From positions 37,661,026 to 37,725,025 of the forward strand of contig OY294048.1 in NCBI GenBank assembly GCA_958510825.1: 64,000 bases of DNA, given 5' to 3'. Within the stretch, counting starts at the first letter, position 1, and every line of letters starts with the position of its first letter. Made by a program: the position numbers and the translations under genes. Shown here in pieces: positions 32,142 through 41,275 of this stretch. The stretch is from Brachypterus glaber. Its lineage: Eukaryota > Arthropoda > Insecta > Coleoptera > Kateretidae. The notes below the pieces were generated by a model, which saw nothing but the letters and a program-made list of their open reading frames with translations, made no database searches and was not told the DNA's origin.

Positions 32142-32483
32142 AAACTTTATTGCATTACATAATCATGCCAACGTTTCACCTAATATTTAGGCTTCTTCAG
32201 GGCTAAATTATTAAATATGCATTAAAACAAACAAATTAAACAAAAACATTACATCAACAAACAAAATACACTGGACATTTTTCAACAGGAGAATACTCAC
32301 TGTAGAACAATTAATTGTTCTACAGCGAGTATTCTCCTGTTGAAATATGTCCAGTGTATATTATTTGTTGATGTAATGTTTTTGTTTGATTTGTTTGTTT
32401 TAATGCATATTTAATAATTTAGCCCTGAAGAAGCCTAAATATTAGGTGAAATGTTGGCATGATTATGTAATGCAATAAAGTTT
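32142..32483. repeat. Near-perfect palindrome without spacer, 171-bp arms
   Basis: The centre is GAACAATTAATTGTTC at 32,305-32,320. Arms run outward through GAATACTC, CAACAGGAG, GTCCAGTGTA, GATGTAATGTTTTTGTTTG, AGCCCTGAAGAAGCC and GGCATGATTATGTAATGC with few mismatches. CTGAAGAAGCC...GGTGAAAC resembles a hammerhead core but has an extra base before helix II and no workable helix III. There is no loop, so in DNA it is an ideal cruciform and in RNA a 170-bp duplex. The origin could be an inverted duplication of one repeat end. Confidence 0.85.
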
Positions 32484-32486
32484 TTA

Positions 32487-32750
32487 TCCAATACATACAG
32501 ATAATAAGACAATTACCAGCTTTATTTTAAATAGATAAACTCAATAATAACCCCGCGTGGCTTTTACTTTATTGAGTGGATAATTATTTATTTTACCCAC
32601 TCAACTGTCACTTGTCAAATTATTTTCTTGTAAATGTCATTAAAATTTTTAATAAAAATATGAATTCCTAAACTATTTATTGGATAAAACCTTGTATGAC
32701 ACTCATGGGTAAACCGATATTGCCCTCTTTCTTTAGCCACTAGTACCATA
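32487..32750 (-). repeat. Dispersed repeat, second copy (partner 6515-6830)
   Basis: On the minus strand it repeats GGTAAACCGATATTGCC in inverse form, GACAAGTGACAGTTGAGTGG, AAGCCACGCGGGG and GTATGTATTGGATAAAA in the order of 6515-6830. The hairpin part present there is lost. It touches the palindrome at 32,142-32,483, so the two may be parts of one larger element. Confidence 0.75.
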
Positions 32751-32906
32751 AATAACTATTATTAAAATTCTAAACAAACTTTTAATTTTAAAAACATTTT
32801 TTATATTTAAAGGTAAAAAATTGGACTCTTAATGAATGATACAGAATTGGATAAAAAAGTGCTTGTAAATAGAATTTATTGACAATTTTGGAAATTTAAA
32901 AGCCAT

Positions 32907-34398
32907 CACGGTGTTCTAGAAGAACTTTTAAATAACATGACAACTTCCATTTTTTTTTCTTTTTGGAATTTGTTATATGAGCTCTAATTAAAAAAATTAG
33001 ACCAAAATTTTAAAAATCGTTAGAGCCGTTTTTGAAAAAAATGTGTTTTTTAGATAATATCTCTGATATTTCACGCTAACATACTCGGTTTGTCCTCGAT
33101 GTCTCGGATTTTGACCAAACTTGGCATAGTGGTACCACTAAGGTATCTAAGCATTCCATCCAATTTTTTTTTTAAACGATCCATCCGTTCACTATACTGG
33201 GTGTCGCACCAAGTTCTTAATATAGCTTATATTGCAAAAAATAGCATAAATCAAAGCCAAAGAAGATTTTACTGATTTATTCAAAACCGCCCCTTGCTTA
33301 CCCACTACCTTGAAACTATCCCCAACTTCTGTTTTTCAAATAGCACCCCCTAATTCTTATTAAAGACTATGAAAGTGCACTTTATTCTGAATTCAACCAT
33401 TTATTATAAGTGGTATCTTAGATTTTAAGGAGCTCTAAATAACAATTATTATTTATTAATAGAAGGGTGGGTTTTAAAACAAAGTTGTGGGTAGTTCCAG
33501 GAGAGTGAGTTATTATGAGCTGGTTTTGGATATATTAATCAATTTTCTTTTGGGTCCAATTTAACGTAAGTTTTTGGAAAATTTTCTGGTTAAATTTAAA
33601 ATGAAATTTGCTTTCATATTATTTAGTAAAATAGGGGAGTGCCATTTAAAAAACTAGTTGGAAGTGGTTCCAAGAGGGTGGGTTAATAAGGGGTAGTTTT
33701 GTATATGTCAGTAAATTCTACTTTGACACCAATTTAATTTTATTTTTTTTTACTTTTTTATCTTTTTAAGTAACGGAGATATAGCTCGTCTAAAACCTGG
33801 TGGGACATTATTATTACTAAATAATAATTGTTATTGGAAGCCCCTTAAAAGAATAAGATACTATTTATAATACATGGTTTAATTCAAAATGAAATGTAAT
33901 TTCATATTCTTAGATAAAAATGGGGGTGGGAGGTGTTATTTGAAAATCAGAGGGTGGGGTGGTTACAAGGGAGTGAGTAAGCAATGGGGGGGGTTCAATA
34001 AGTCAATAAAATCTTCTTTGGTTCCCATTTAACGCTATTTTTTACAAAATTTTACCTTTTCAAATAACGGAGATATAACTTGTCAAGAACCTGGTTGGTG
34101 GGACATTCGGTATCGTGAACGGATCGACCGTTTTGAAAAAAATTTGGATGATGTGATTAGGTACCATAGTGGTACCACTATGCCAAGTTTGGTCAAAATC
34201 CGAGATATCGAGGGCAAACGGAGTATGTTAGCGTGAAATATCAGAGATATTTTCTAAAAACACATTTTTTTCAAAAACGGCTCTAACGATTTTTAAAATT
34301 TTGGTCTTATTTTTTTAATTAGAGCTCATATAACAAATTGCAAAAAGAAAATAAATGGAAGTTGTCATGTCATTTAAAAGTTCTTCTAGAACACCGTG
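32907..34398. mobile_element. 1.5-kb element with about 310-bp terminal inverted repeats
   Basis: CACGGTGTTCTAGAAGAAC at 32,907 is inverted at 34,380-34,398, and similarity continues inward to about 33,220 and 34,083. Shared words include TGGCATAGTGGTACCACTA, TTTCACGCTAACATACTC, ATCGTTAGAGCCGTTTTTGA and a GATCCATCCGTTCAC-like word. The interior has two or three degenerate direct repeats with GAGGGTGGGTTAATAAGGGG-like and TTCATATTATTTAGTAAAA-like words. No frame over 61 codons, so it is non-autonomous. I see no convincing target duplication. Confidence 0.8.
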
Positions 34399-34759
34399 CG
34401 AGGATTGTAAATAAAGGTTGTTAAAGTGTGCAGAATACTAAAAATCTCAGTGAAAGCAGCTTTGAAAGGGAAAATCTGTTTTGAAAGAGAAAAGCTGCTT
34501 TGTGTTTTTAAACCAGTCCGAATTAATGAATGAAGTTTCAATACACACAGACAAATGATTAATAAAAACAAGTACGTATTCTTCAGATCGTGGCTTAATA
34601 GTTTGTATATGCATAATCATGTTAAGTACTTCAATCAAGTGTTTGGTTTGATTAAGGGGTTGTTCTGATTTTTTAAGCAAAAAAATTGACGATTTTTGGA
34701 ATTTTTTTTCATAAAACCTGTATTATTTTTATGTACAAAACTTTTTAAAAAGTATTAGG
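34399..34759. other. No recognisable feature
   Basis: Short minus-strand frames of 61 and 77 codons overlap here and have no domain. Non-coding A+T-rich DNA as far as I can tell. Confidence 0.4.
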
Positions 34760-35740
34760 CAACCCTTTTAAAACTCACGACTTTGTGAGCCTTAAATAAA
34801 AAGGAACTTTTTTTTAGTTTCTCCTAATTGTAATCTATGAGTATATGGACCATGGACTAAGATATATCCGTTATCAACTTCATTTAGCCAAAATTATAAC
34901 ATAACCCACTTTTAAAACTCACTAAAAAAAGGTTTTTTTTTGTTTTCCCTAACAGTAATTGATGCGTATATGCATATATGGTTCAAGATATCAGTTCCAT
35001 TATCAAATCAATTTGACCAAAAATATGACATAACCCCCTTTCAATAAAATTTTAAACTTTTTGAGCACTAAAAAAAGTTTTTTTTTAGTTTCTCCTAATA
35101 GTAATCGATGCTTTTATAGTCTAATATATTACATCCGTTATACGTTATATACTCATTTTGGTCAATATGGTCTAAGATATCATATCCGTTATTAACTCAA
35201 TTTGACCAAAATTGTGACATAACCCCTTTTCAAACACGACTTTTTGAGCACTAAAAAAAAGGAACTTTTTTTATTTTTTCCTAATAGTAATTGATGCGTA
35301 TATGGACTATGGACCAACTCAATTTGGTCAATATAAGATATAATATCCGTTGTGACATAACCCCCTTTTAAAACACGACTGTTTGAGCACTAAAAAAAAT
35401 CTTTTTTTTAGTTCTAATAGTTTGGACTTTTATTATGAACTCAATTTGGCAAAAAATGTGACATAACCCCCTTTTAAAACTCACGACTTTTTGAGCACTA
35501 AAAAGGTTTTTTTTTTTAAGTTTTTTCTAAGTGTAATCGATACGTATATGGTCTAAGATACCGTAGTATCCGTTATTAACTGAATTTGGTCAATATGGTA
35601 TAAGATATATCCGTTAATAACTCAATTTGACCAAACTTGTGACATGTCCCCCTTTTAAAACTCACAAATTTTAAAGCGCAAAAAAAGGAACTGAATTTGA
35701 CATAACCCGCTTTAAAAACTCAACGATTCATTAGTATTTG
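34760..35740 (+). repeat. Degenerate tandem array, about 7 units of 110-180 bp
   Basis: Each unit has AAAACTCACGACTTTTTGAG, an ACTAAAAAAAGG word with a poly-T run, CTCCTAATAGTAATCGATGC, GTATATGG-like text, TATCCGTTATTAACTCAATT and GTGACATAACCCCC. Unit starts (GAGC-ACTAAAAA) fall near 34,788, 34,918, 35,063, 35,245, 35,385, 35,494 and 35,672. The irregular spacing and divergence mean an old array broken by indels. Confidence 0.8.
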
Positions 35741-36201
35741 AATTCAACCATTATAATTTTCACAAAGTTTGAATTAATCAGTTAATGAAAACTAACAGAT
35801 TTGAATAAAAATGGAAGTTTAAACTGAAATAAACACTAATGAAAAAATATTTTCTTCAATTCTGTTTTATTGCATGTTTCAGGCTAAATTTTAATCGAGT
35901 AACGGTAACTAACCTAAATTAAACGTTTTTAAAAGAAGAAAAAATGTAAAAATTTTAGACTGAAAATTGTAAGTGGAGTAAAATTGTACTTTTTAAACAA
36001 GCCATTTTTTTTAACCGGGGAAACCATTTGGGGTATACATTTAAAAGTAAAATTTTCTTTTGCATAATATTTGGGTCAATATGATCAAATAAATTTATAA
36101 TTATACAATTATTAATAATTATACAATAATATAATTATATATAATGTATGAGTTTTGATTAATATGCCATAGTGAATCAGTGGGAATTTAATATTTTTTT
36201 T
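35741..36201. other. No recognisable feature
   Basis: A+T-rich DNA left of R713 copy D. No gene seen. Confidence 0.4.
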
Positions 36202-36740
36202 GTACGACTGCTTTGGAATGTAAGCAAATACACACACTTTTCAAACACAGAATGAATCCATTCTAGCTCTAGATACGGTATGAATATTCCGTATCAAGTG
36301 TTAGAATGATCACATGTAGTGCCATCTCTTGTTTATAAAAGTAAAGAAAACTGCAGCAAAATTAGCACAAATATAAATATTTTACCATGAAATATTGAAT
36401 AATTTAATGCAATTTAAAGTTTTGCGTTAAATTTACATAAAGTTTATTAGTTTTTCTTAATATTTGACCAGTTTTTTATCAATTTAGTTCAAAAAATTAA
36501 AACTGCTCCATCTATTGTTAAATATTTAAACCTGATATCTGTCACAACAATTTGGCATAACCTTCAATTTTTGCATTATAATTTGTAAATATGTGCTAAT
36601 ATTAAATAAAAATCTTCTGATTTGATAAAATTATTAAATAACATTATTTGCTTTATTTAAAAATATGTGTTTTGTTTTATTTACAATGTCGAGTCACAAA
36701 AAACATTGTTTTTACCTTGTACGCAGTTTAAAGCCAACAG
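36202..36740 (+). mobile_element. R713 family, copy D, left part
   Basis: Starts GTACGACTGCTTTGGAATG and follows copy C to CGCAGTTTAAAGCCAACAG, where a LINE interrupts it. The right part is at 39,911-40,078; together they give about 707 bases, matching copy C. Copy D is close to copy C in sequence, so R713 moved fairly recently in evolutionary terms. Confidence 0.85.
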
Positions 36741-37120
36741 ATTTTAGATTTAGATTTTTTTTATTGAATTTTAGTTTATGTTTTACAATACAAGTTAAGA
36801 GAAATACATAATACATATATGTACATAAATTACTAAATAATTAGGAATTGATAGGCTGGGACACTAATCGACTGTTATGCCTAAGCAAATTGCTTGTTTG
36901 CATATTGTCAACAGAGACCCCGCATATAAAAACCTTGTTTTACAGAGTAAAACTAAAAATTCATTTTAATACAGACGCATTTTTATCTACCCAAAATTTA
37001 GAAAAACAGAACTCTTATATATAGAGAAGGAAAAAAATTGTACTCAAAAATAAAAAAAAAAATAATAATAAAGGCAAGAACAATCGAGACAGGGGGGACG
37101 AACTGAATGAAGGAGGATCT

Positions 37121-38773
37121 TTAATCCTTAATATAAGAGGTAAAAGATAGGAACTTAAAAAAATCATTATAATTTAGGGTAACAAAGTTTTTCGTTTCTA
37201 TTTTAAAGTTTTGAAATCTATTAATTTGTTTGATATAGAGGGGTAATAGATTAAAAAACTTTGGTGCGAAAAAGAAATAACTTCTTTGAGTATTAGTTTT
37301 TTTGAAAAGTGGAACAATAAGAGAGTTTGCGGAATTTCTTGTCTCATTAGTAGTTGGCTTATGTAGCAGATCATTTCTTTTAAAAACACGTAATAGGCAT
37401 TGATAAACGTAAATTTGGGATACTGTTAAGATATTAGCTTCTGCTAATAAACTTTCTGTTGAATGTCTCCGGTTTTTGTTTAGAATTACTTTAAGAATGG
37501 ATCTTTGAACAACCTGGATACACTCTAATGTACTAATATAACAGCCCCCCCATACAGTAATGCAGTATCTTATGACTGACTCCGCTAAGGCGCTGTACAG
37601 GATGAACAAATTTTTCCTATCCAAAATATCTCTGAGTTGATAGAATTTTGGAATTAAAATTCTCAAGCGTTTTATCAGAGAGTTTATGTGATGTCCCCAC
37701 TTTAGATGCTGATCAACCATGACGCCTAAATATTTAATACAATCTGTTTTACTAATTGACTCACAAGAGCAAGTTGGAAATATGTTACACATATCATCGT
37801 GAATTTTAAGGTTATTTATATTTGGTTGATCAGCTTCCGTAATGGAGAAAGCAACAAATTTAGTTTTGGTCAGATTTAAGCTTAGTAAACTAAGATCCAG
37901 CCAACGCTTGAGAATTTGCATACCAAGTTCTGCTTTTTTATAAACTTCATCCCAGGAACTACTCTCAAATAAAACCACAGTATCGTCAGCGTACGACAAA
38001 ATAAGAGCGTTAATATCTAAGCTTCCAAGTAAATTTAGGTATAATAAAAAAAGTATTGGACCTAGGACTGTCCCTTGCGGGACGCCCATGGATATTGGAA
38101 GAGAATTACCAAGACAATCATTTATTTTAACGACTTGTAGTCTATTCGAGAGATAGCTCCTAAAGATATTAAGAACCTTTCCACGGATACCAATTTTTTC
38201 CATTCTAGATAGTAACAGCTCATGATTAACGGTATCAAACGCCTTAGCGAGGTCAAGAAAAACTGCAAGACATTTTTTGTTATTGTCTATGCTAAGTAAT
38301 ATTTGTTTTGTTAATTTTAAGACTGAATCCTCCGTACTAATATTTTTTTGAAAGCCAAATTGATTTTTATTTAAAATTTTGTTTTTAATAAGGAAATCCA
38401 TAAGTCGGGTTTTAAGGCAACTTTCAAAGATTTTAGCAAAATTATTTATTAGAGTGATTGGCCTGTAATTCGTTAATTCTTTCTTGCTACCGGATTTAAA
38501 TATAGGAATTGTTATAGAATCTTTAAAGCTACATGGAGTAATACCTTTTTCAAAATAAAGGTTTATTAAATGAACTAAAGGTTTAATAAAATTTATATAA
38601 CATAGTTTAATAAACTTATTTGAAATATTGTCGGGGCCGGGGGCTGCACTGGATCTAAGGTTGCTAATAATTAAGATTAATTCATTCTCCGTCACTGGAG
38701 AAAGAAACATTGACTCGTTTTTAGTTTTTTCGCATTCTTTGAGATTTTTTACCTTTTTTATTTTATTCGCCAT
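37121..38773 (-). CDS. LINE reverse transcriptase (ORF2, C-terminal part)
   Basis: 550 codons from the first ATG. It copies LINE RNA into DNA at the nicked target (target-primed reverse transcription; family knowledge). Motif A is FLDLAKAFD at residues 172-180, GVPQGTVLGP starts at 230, and the catalytic YADD box is at 261-264. Thumb and C-terminal segments follow (IKYLGVMVDQHLKWGHHINS, then a VIRYCITVWGG turn). All three catalytic aspartates are present. The ATG is not the true start: the frame stays open upstream to 38,968 (NSFNQFFANIGTKMANKI) and, apart from the TAA at 38,969-38,971, into the endonuclease. Good coding quality implies a young copy. Clade assignment (CR1/Jockey-like) is by general resemblance only. 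Confidence 0.92.
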   Translation of the reverse strand: MANKIKKVKNLKECEKTKNESMFLSPVTENELILIISNLRSSAAPGPDNISNKFIKLCYINFIKPLVHLINLYFEKGITPCSFKDSITIPIFKSGSKKELTNYRPITLINNFAKIFESCLKTRLMDFLIKNKILNKNQFGFQKNISTEDSVLKLTKQILLSIDNNKKCLAVFLDLAKAFDTVNHELLLSRMEKIGIRGKVLNIFRSYLSNRLQVVKINDCLGNSLPISMGVPQGTVLGPILFLLYLNLLGSLDINALILSYADDTVVLFESSSWDEVYKKAELGMQILKRWLDLSLLSLNLTKTKFVAFSITEADQPNINNLKIHDDMCNIFPTCSCESISKTDCIKYLGVMVDQHLKWGHHINSLIKRLRILIPKFYQLRDILDRKNLFILYSALAESVIRYCITVWGGCYISTLECIQVVQRSILKVILNKNRRHSTESLLAEANILTVSQIYVYQCLLRVFKRNDLLHKPTTNETRNSANSLIVPLFKKTNTQRSYFFFAPKFFNLLPLYIKQINRFQNFKIETKNFVTLNYNDFFKFLSFTSYIKD

Positions 38774-38968
38774 TTTTGTTCCTATATTTGCAAAAAATTG
38801 ATTAAAAGAATTGGCTTTATCTGTATCATTTAAAAGCTTATTTCCAGATGCATCTTCTATGTTATATTTTTCCTTATTTTTAGTTTTTTTTGTACATGAA
38901 ATCTCATTAACAGTATTCCAAATTTTTTTATAGTTTTTGTTTGCGTCTTTGATCTTGTTTTTATAAAA

Positions 38969-39909
38969 TTAATTTTTTGTCGATTTTATTAAAGCAGTAA
39001 GCCTATTTCTATATGATTTATATTCAACAGACCTTTCGTCAGAAAAATTTTGAATTAATTGTTTTTTTAATTTGTCCCTATGAGTTATTGAAATAATTAT
39101 TCCCTGGGTAATCCACGGTTTTATTTTACGAAATTTATTAGTAATAGTTTTTTTAGTGGTAAATGTACAAATACAATTTTGAATTTTTCGAACAAATAAA
39201 GAATACCCCTTTTCTACATTTTTTTCTTGATATATTTCATTCCAAGATTCTGCACGCAAGTCACCATTAATTTTTTCATAATTTATAATATTACATTCGC
39301 GACTAGTTGGAACAGTATTTTTTCGGCAATTAGGCAATTTTAAAGATAAGAAAGTTGTATAATGATCGCTAAGAGTAGTTTTAATAACAAAAGGTTTAAT
39401 TTTAATCTCCTCGCGTTTATTATTAACAAAAATATGGTCAATAATGGATAATTTTCCTTTCCTTGCGTCGTATCTAGTACATGCGTTAATATAAGAAGTA
39501 AAACCATGACAGTTTAACATGCATAAATAAGTATTTACATCTTTATCAGAGTCCTTATTTTCCAAATTAATATTTATATCCCCAATAAAAACTTCAAATT
39601 CAAATATATTAATATTAGAAAAATAATTATTAAGTTCTTGTACATACTGGCTTTCATTTACGGAGGGCAGTCTGTATGAAGCTGTTAGACCAAAATTTAT
39701 ACTGTTTGACATAAAATTAAGACGTAACAATTTAGTTTCTCTAAAAGAAATGATCTCCACGTTTGCATTTATATAATCTTTTAAATACACCACTACCCCA
39801 TCATTTTGGTTAAATTGAGACTCATTGTAAAATATGTTAAAGTTAGGAATAGAAAATTCACTTACCCCGGTAAGGTTTCTTGTTTCAGATAAAACTACAA
39901 TATCAATAA
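38969..39909 (-). CDS. LINE apurinic-type endonuclease domain (partial)
   Basis: The frame ends with the TAA at 38,969-38,971 and enters from the truncated 5' end of the element, so there is no native start codon. Reading from the edge gives DIVVLSETRNLTG (the active-site glutamate region), then GDININL, SIIDHIF and LSDHY, the hallmark blocks of the APE-like endonuclease that nicks target DNA for LINE insertion. The first part of the domain, with the N motif, is missing. The TAA separates it from the reverse transcriptase in the same frame, so one nucleotide change could account for the break. Confidence 0.88.
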
Positions 39910-39910
39910 C

Positions 39911-40078
39911 AACAGTGTTTCATATTTGCAGTCGAAGAAAAAGTATAGTCTACAACACGTACGGAATAGTCATTCCGCGCTCACGGGACCGTCATACTCG
40001 CCTGCCGGCTCGTATGACAAACTTTCCGCTCGCGCGGAATATTGTTTATTCCATACTAGTTATAGAATATGCTATTCT
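39911..40078 (+). mobile_element. R713 family, copy D, right part
   Basis: Resumes at AACAGTGTTTCATATTTGCA and ends TATAGAATATGCTATTCT, including the GC-rich terminal hairpin (ATTCCGCG ... CGCGGAAT). With 36,202-36,740 it rebuilds a full-length copy. Confidence 0.85.
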
Positions 40079-40351
40079 TATACGCAAACCCTTCTTTGAA
40101 GTTTATTTGTTATCCTCTTCTGCATAACTTTTATTACTTTAATAAGAAAATGTCTATATTGAAACGATGGCGTTTCATTTTATCATATTGAACCGTAATT
40201 TAATACATTTGTCCGAATAGCATATCTTTCATTTCAGCATAAATCTAAATATGATATATTAAACCATCCAACATTTGCATCCATATGTTATCAAAATGAC
40301 CAACATATATCAGATAATCTCAGTATGTAACAAAAACCATACGTATAGTTC
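40079..40351. other. No recognisable feature
   Basis: Flanking DNA. No gene seen. Confidence 0.4.
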
Positions 40352-40550
40352 GTGTAAAGATGCAAGTCGCTTGCAAAACAACTTTACACTACGATATTTC
40401 AAAAACGCTTTGACCCATAGACTTGAAATTTGGAACAAAGATTTTCTAAGTAGTAGAAAAAAATTGTTTCAAATTTCAAGTCTCTATGTCAAAGCGTTCT
40501 TGAAATATCGTATTGTAAATTTATTTTGCAAGCGACTTACATCTTTACAC
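40352..40550. repeat. Foldback, about 88-bp arms
   Basis: GTGTAAAGATGCAAGTCGCT, TTGCAAAA, CGATATTTCAA and AACGCTTTGAC are inverted as GTCAAAGCGTT, TTGAAATATCG, TTTTGCAAGCGACTT and ACATCTTTACAC. The loop is about 22 bases. The 116-codon frame that runs through it is a by-product of the palindrome. Confidence 0.8.
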
Positions 40551-40785
40551 ATTGTGCTCCTTCTCCAGAAAATTTTCTGTAGAGGGAAAATTAATTCTAC
40601 ACCAAGTACTGACACTAAAAAATAAAACTGTTTAATTTAAAAAACAAGGGGCTTTTTTACGCTGTTGCCAAACCGTACATAAGCGGCGTTGCCGATAGGC
40701 ATTAAAATTTCCTAAAATTTAAGTATTTTAAACAGACAATTCGAAAAAAGTAAGATTAATTGTTTAATGATTTGATGATAAAATT
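40551..40785. other. No recognisable feature; right-hand end is the hAT target copy
   Basis: The last eight bases (40,778-40,785, ATAAAATT) are the left target-site duplication of the next element. Otherwise nothing. Confidence 0.4.
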
Positions 40786-40942
40786 CAGGGGCGGATTTAT
40801 TTCATTTTAAGGGGGGGCGGGCATCCATAAGGAAAAAAATTGCGCTTTCACCAAAAATACAATTTTGAAGGTATTTCTATGCTAATATATCTCGCTGGGG
40901 GGGGCATGGCCCCCATGCCCCCCCCCACTAGATCCGCCCATG
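40786..40942. mobile_element. hAT-type MITE, 157 bp, with 8-bp target duplication
   Basis: Starts CAGGGGCGGATTT and ends ATCCGCCCATG. The octamer ATAAAATT flanks both sides exactly (40,778-40,785 and 40,943-40,950). The eight-base duplication with CAGGG-type termini is the signature of the hAT superfamily. The interior has long G and C runs (GGGGGGGCGGGCATCC; CCCCCATGCCCCCCCC) and no coding sequence. Confidence 0.9.
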
Positions 40943-41115
40943 ATAAAATTTTAAATGCATTTGTTTGTGAGTGCTTAATTAATTGGATCTTTTACAGAAT
41001 ACACTGTGGGCCTTAAAATTTTTAAATCAAAAATCAAGCACCACCTTTTTTTATTGGTAGATTGTGTAGTCTAGAACTTACCGAGTAAAACATGGCCAAA
41101 ATTAAAATAATTCTT

Positions 41116-41275
41116 AGGGAACGTTCAAGTATTACGTAACGCAAATTTTGATCATTTTGGACCCCCACCCCCCTGTAACGCTATTTTCCTATACCATTAA
41201 CATGGGCGTAACACTTCAAAATGACCCCCACACTCCCCCCCTAGGAGCGTTACGTAATACTTGAACGTTCCCCTA
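41116..41275. mobile_element. Short MITE with about 28-bp inverted repeats
   Basis: AGGGAACGTTCAAGTATTAC and GTAACGC are inverted as GCGTTACGTAATACTTGAAC and GTTCCCCT. The interior contains CCCCCACCCCCCTGTAACGC and a second GCGTAACACTTCAAAATGAC. The flanks TTA and CTA could be a degenerated 3-bp target copy of PIF/Harbinger type, but this is uncertain. Confidence 0.8.

Larger units (their letters stand above)
36741..39909 (-). mobile_element. CR1/Jockey-like LINE, 5'-truncated, nested in R713
   Basis: A 3169-bp non-LTR retrotransposon on the minus strand. CAACAG occurs at both edges (36,735-36,740 and 39,910-39,915) and is the probable target-site duplication, with R713 copy C giving the unbroken site. 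The 3' end (lower coordinates) finishes in AAATCT-like repeats rather than plain poly-A. The 5' end is cut inside the endonuclease, as expected when reverse transcription stops early. Endonuclease and reverse transcriptase lie in one reading frame with a single stop. Confidence 0.88.

Noticed and set aside
32420..32455. CTGAAGAAGCC...GGTGAAA in the 32-kb palindrome as a hammerhead
   Set aside because: The spacing before helix II is wrong by one base and the sequence after GAAA cannot form helix III.
40275..40625. 116-codon frame
   Set aside because: It runs through a foldback and exists because the arms lack stops.
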